Notes under the pieces: generated by a model
Database searches by the model: none
Told to the model about the DNA's origin: nothing
The model's input: the letters and a program-made list of their open reading frames with translations, nothing else
Shown here: positions 63,213 through 64,000 of the stretch, one piece after another
Layout of the letters: every line of letters starts with the position of its first letter
Position numbering within the stretch: the first letter of the stretch is position 1
Made by a program: the position numbers and the translations under genes
Source of the DNA: Flexivirga alba
GTDB taxonomy: Bacteria > Actinomycetota > Actinomycetes > Actinomycetales > Dermatophilaceae
DNA: 64,000 bases
Direction of reading: 5' to 3'
NCBI RefSeq assembly: GCF_042661025.1
Contig: NZ_JBHSWH010000001.1
Coordinates: 4,588,001 to 4,652,000 of the forward strand

Positions 63213-64000
63213 GACAGGCGGAAGCCCTTCATCACCCGCATGCCGGTCGACATTGAGCGCGCCCACACCTTCTCCGGGACACCCGGCGGGATCTTGAAAG
63301 GCGTGCCGCGCTGCACCGAGATGTTCTGCGACTCGGTGTATTTGAGGATGCCCTCGGCGCCGTGACGGCGGCCGAGACCGGACTCCCCATGCCACCCATC
63401 GGTGAGCCGTTGCTCCCCCAGGCGGCGATGTAGCCCTCGTTGACGTTGACCGTGCCGCAGCGGATCCGCTCCGCGATGCGCCGGCCGCGCCGGGTGTCCT
63501 TGGTCCACACCGAGCCGTTGAGTCCGTAGTTGGTGTCGTTCGCGAGCGCGATCGCCTCCTCGTCACCGCTGACGCGGTAGACCGCGACGACCGGGCCGAA
63601 CGTCTCGCCCATCCGGCAGTCCATGCCGGACGTGACGCCCTCGAGCACGGTCGGCTCGTAGAAGTAAGGCCCGAACTCGGGCCGCGCGTGGCCGCCGGCG
63701 AGCACGGTCGCGCCCTTGGCCCGGGCGTCCTCGACGTGCTGGGTGACGCGGTCCAGCTGGGCCTGGGAGATCAGCGAACCCATGTCGACACCCCAGCCGA
63801 GATCGGCACCGATCGTCAGCTTGCGCACCCGCGCCAGGAACAACTTCAGGAAGTCGTCGGCGATCCGCTCGTGCAGGATGAGCCGCTCGATCGAGATGCA
63901 CAGCTGCCCCGCGGAGGAGAAGCAGGACCGCACCGCGCTCTCGGCGGCGTTGCGCAGATTGGCGTCGTCGGCGACATACAGGGCGTTCTTGCCACCCAGC
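63209..64000 (-). pseudogene. Succinate-semialdehyde dehydrogenase, C-terminal part, frameshifted
   Basis: The window end cuts the gene, leaving about 264 residues. The family is clear from the nucleophile in SSAGQLCIS, the Glu-containing METFGPVVAVYRV (written GETFGPVV), NDTNYGLNGSVWTKD and NVNEGYIAAWGSNGSPMGGMG. At the CCCC run 63385-63388 the frame changes; adding one base gives MGGMGESGLGRRHGAEGILKYTESQ, the normal family C-terminus, to 63209. NAD(P)-linked oxidation of succinate semialdehyde or another aldehyde. Overlaps the GMC gene. Confidence 0.85.

Noticed and set aside
1..64000. tRNA, rRNA or other structured RNA genes
   Set aside because: No cloverleaf with a T-loop GGTTCRA box or rRNA-like sequence was found by eye.

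Overview
The window is GC-rich chromosomal DNA with GTG starts, dense 4-base stop/start overlaps, DUF222-HNH and DUF3817/DUF6350/DUF3017 proteins, and the actinobacterial gene order pcrA - M23 peptidase - sucC - sucD - DUF6350 - purN - purH. This points to an actinomycete, most likely of the Micrococcales; a Dermacoccaceae or Intrasporangiaceae member is a guess made without a database search.

Layout. 0.2-6.6 kb: NagD-like phosphatase, icd and mdh (divergent), a tandem 52-bp repeat array around a broken DUF559 endonuclease gene, then DUF3017, folD and yjbQ. 6.75-16.7 kb: three tandem paralogues (about 1,030 aa each) with zinc ribbon, class III nucleotide cyclase, AAA ATPase and helical C-terminus, diverging from a one-domain cyclic-nucleotide-binding protein. 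16.8-20.4 kb: purH, purN, DUF6350. 20.5-36.7 kb: a complete Flp/Tad pilus island (prepilin peptidase, CpaB, TadZ fused to a TadE-like domain, TadE, TadA, TadB, TadC, histidine kinase and response regulator, two Flp pilins, a large protein with a Flp-type N-terminus, TadG-like protein, OmpA-like protein, two lipoproteins). The island sits between DUF6350 and sucCD, genes that are close neighbours in other actinobacteria. 36.8-42.7 kb: sucD, sucC, M23 peptidase, pcrA. 42.7-48.3 kb: TfoX-like protein, MFS transporter with divergent TetR regulator, MmcQ/YjbR, GNAT, exonuclease III, DUF222-HNH. 48.6-58.6 kb: serine hydrolase, DedA, an envelope-stress locus (LuxR regulator, PspC-kinase, PspC/LiaF-like protein, small membrane protein), glycosyltransferase, PIG-L deacetylase, flippase-like protein and PAP2 phosphatase. 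58.7-64 kb: guaA, DUF3817, SURF1, GMC oxidoreductase, and the C-terminal part of a succinate-semialdehyde dehydrogenase cut by the window end.

An important caveat: at least twelve single-base deletions, most at short G or C runs, break nine otherwise well-conserved genes; tadA is broken by a 17-bp near-duplication. Pathway genes with neighbours in perfect operon overlap are hit, so uncorrected sequencing indels are the simplest explanation, and genes marked pseudogene may be intact in the organism. Repaired lengths are stated where they can be worked out.

Read together, the Tad genes encode assembly of a surface pilus under a resident two-component system. The tandem cyclases could supply cAMP to the adjacent cNMP-binding protein. 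purH/purN/folD/guaA and icd/mdh/sucCD are core purine, one-carbon and TCA-cycle functions.
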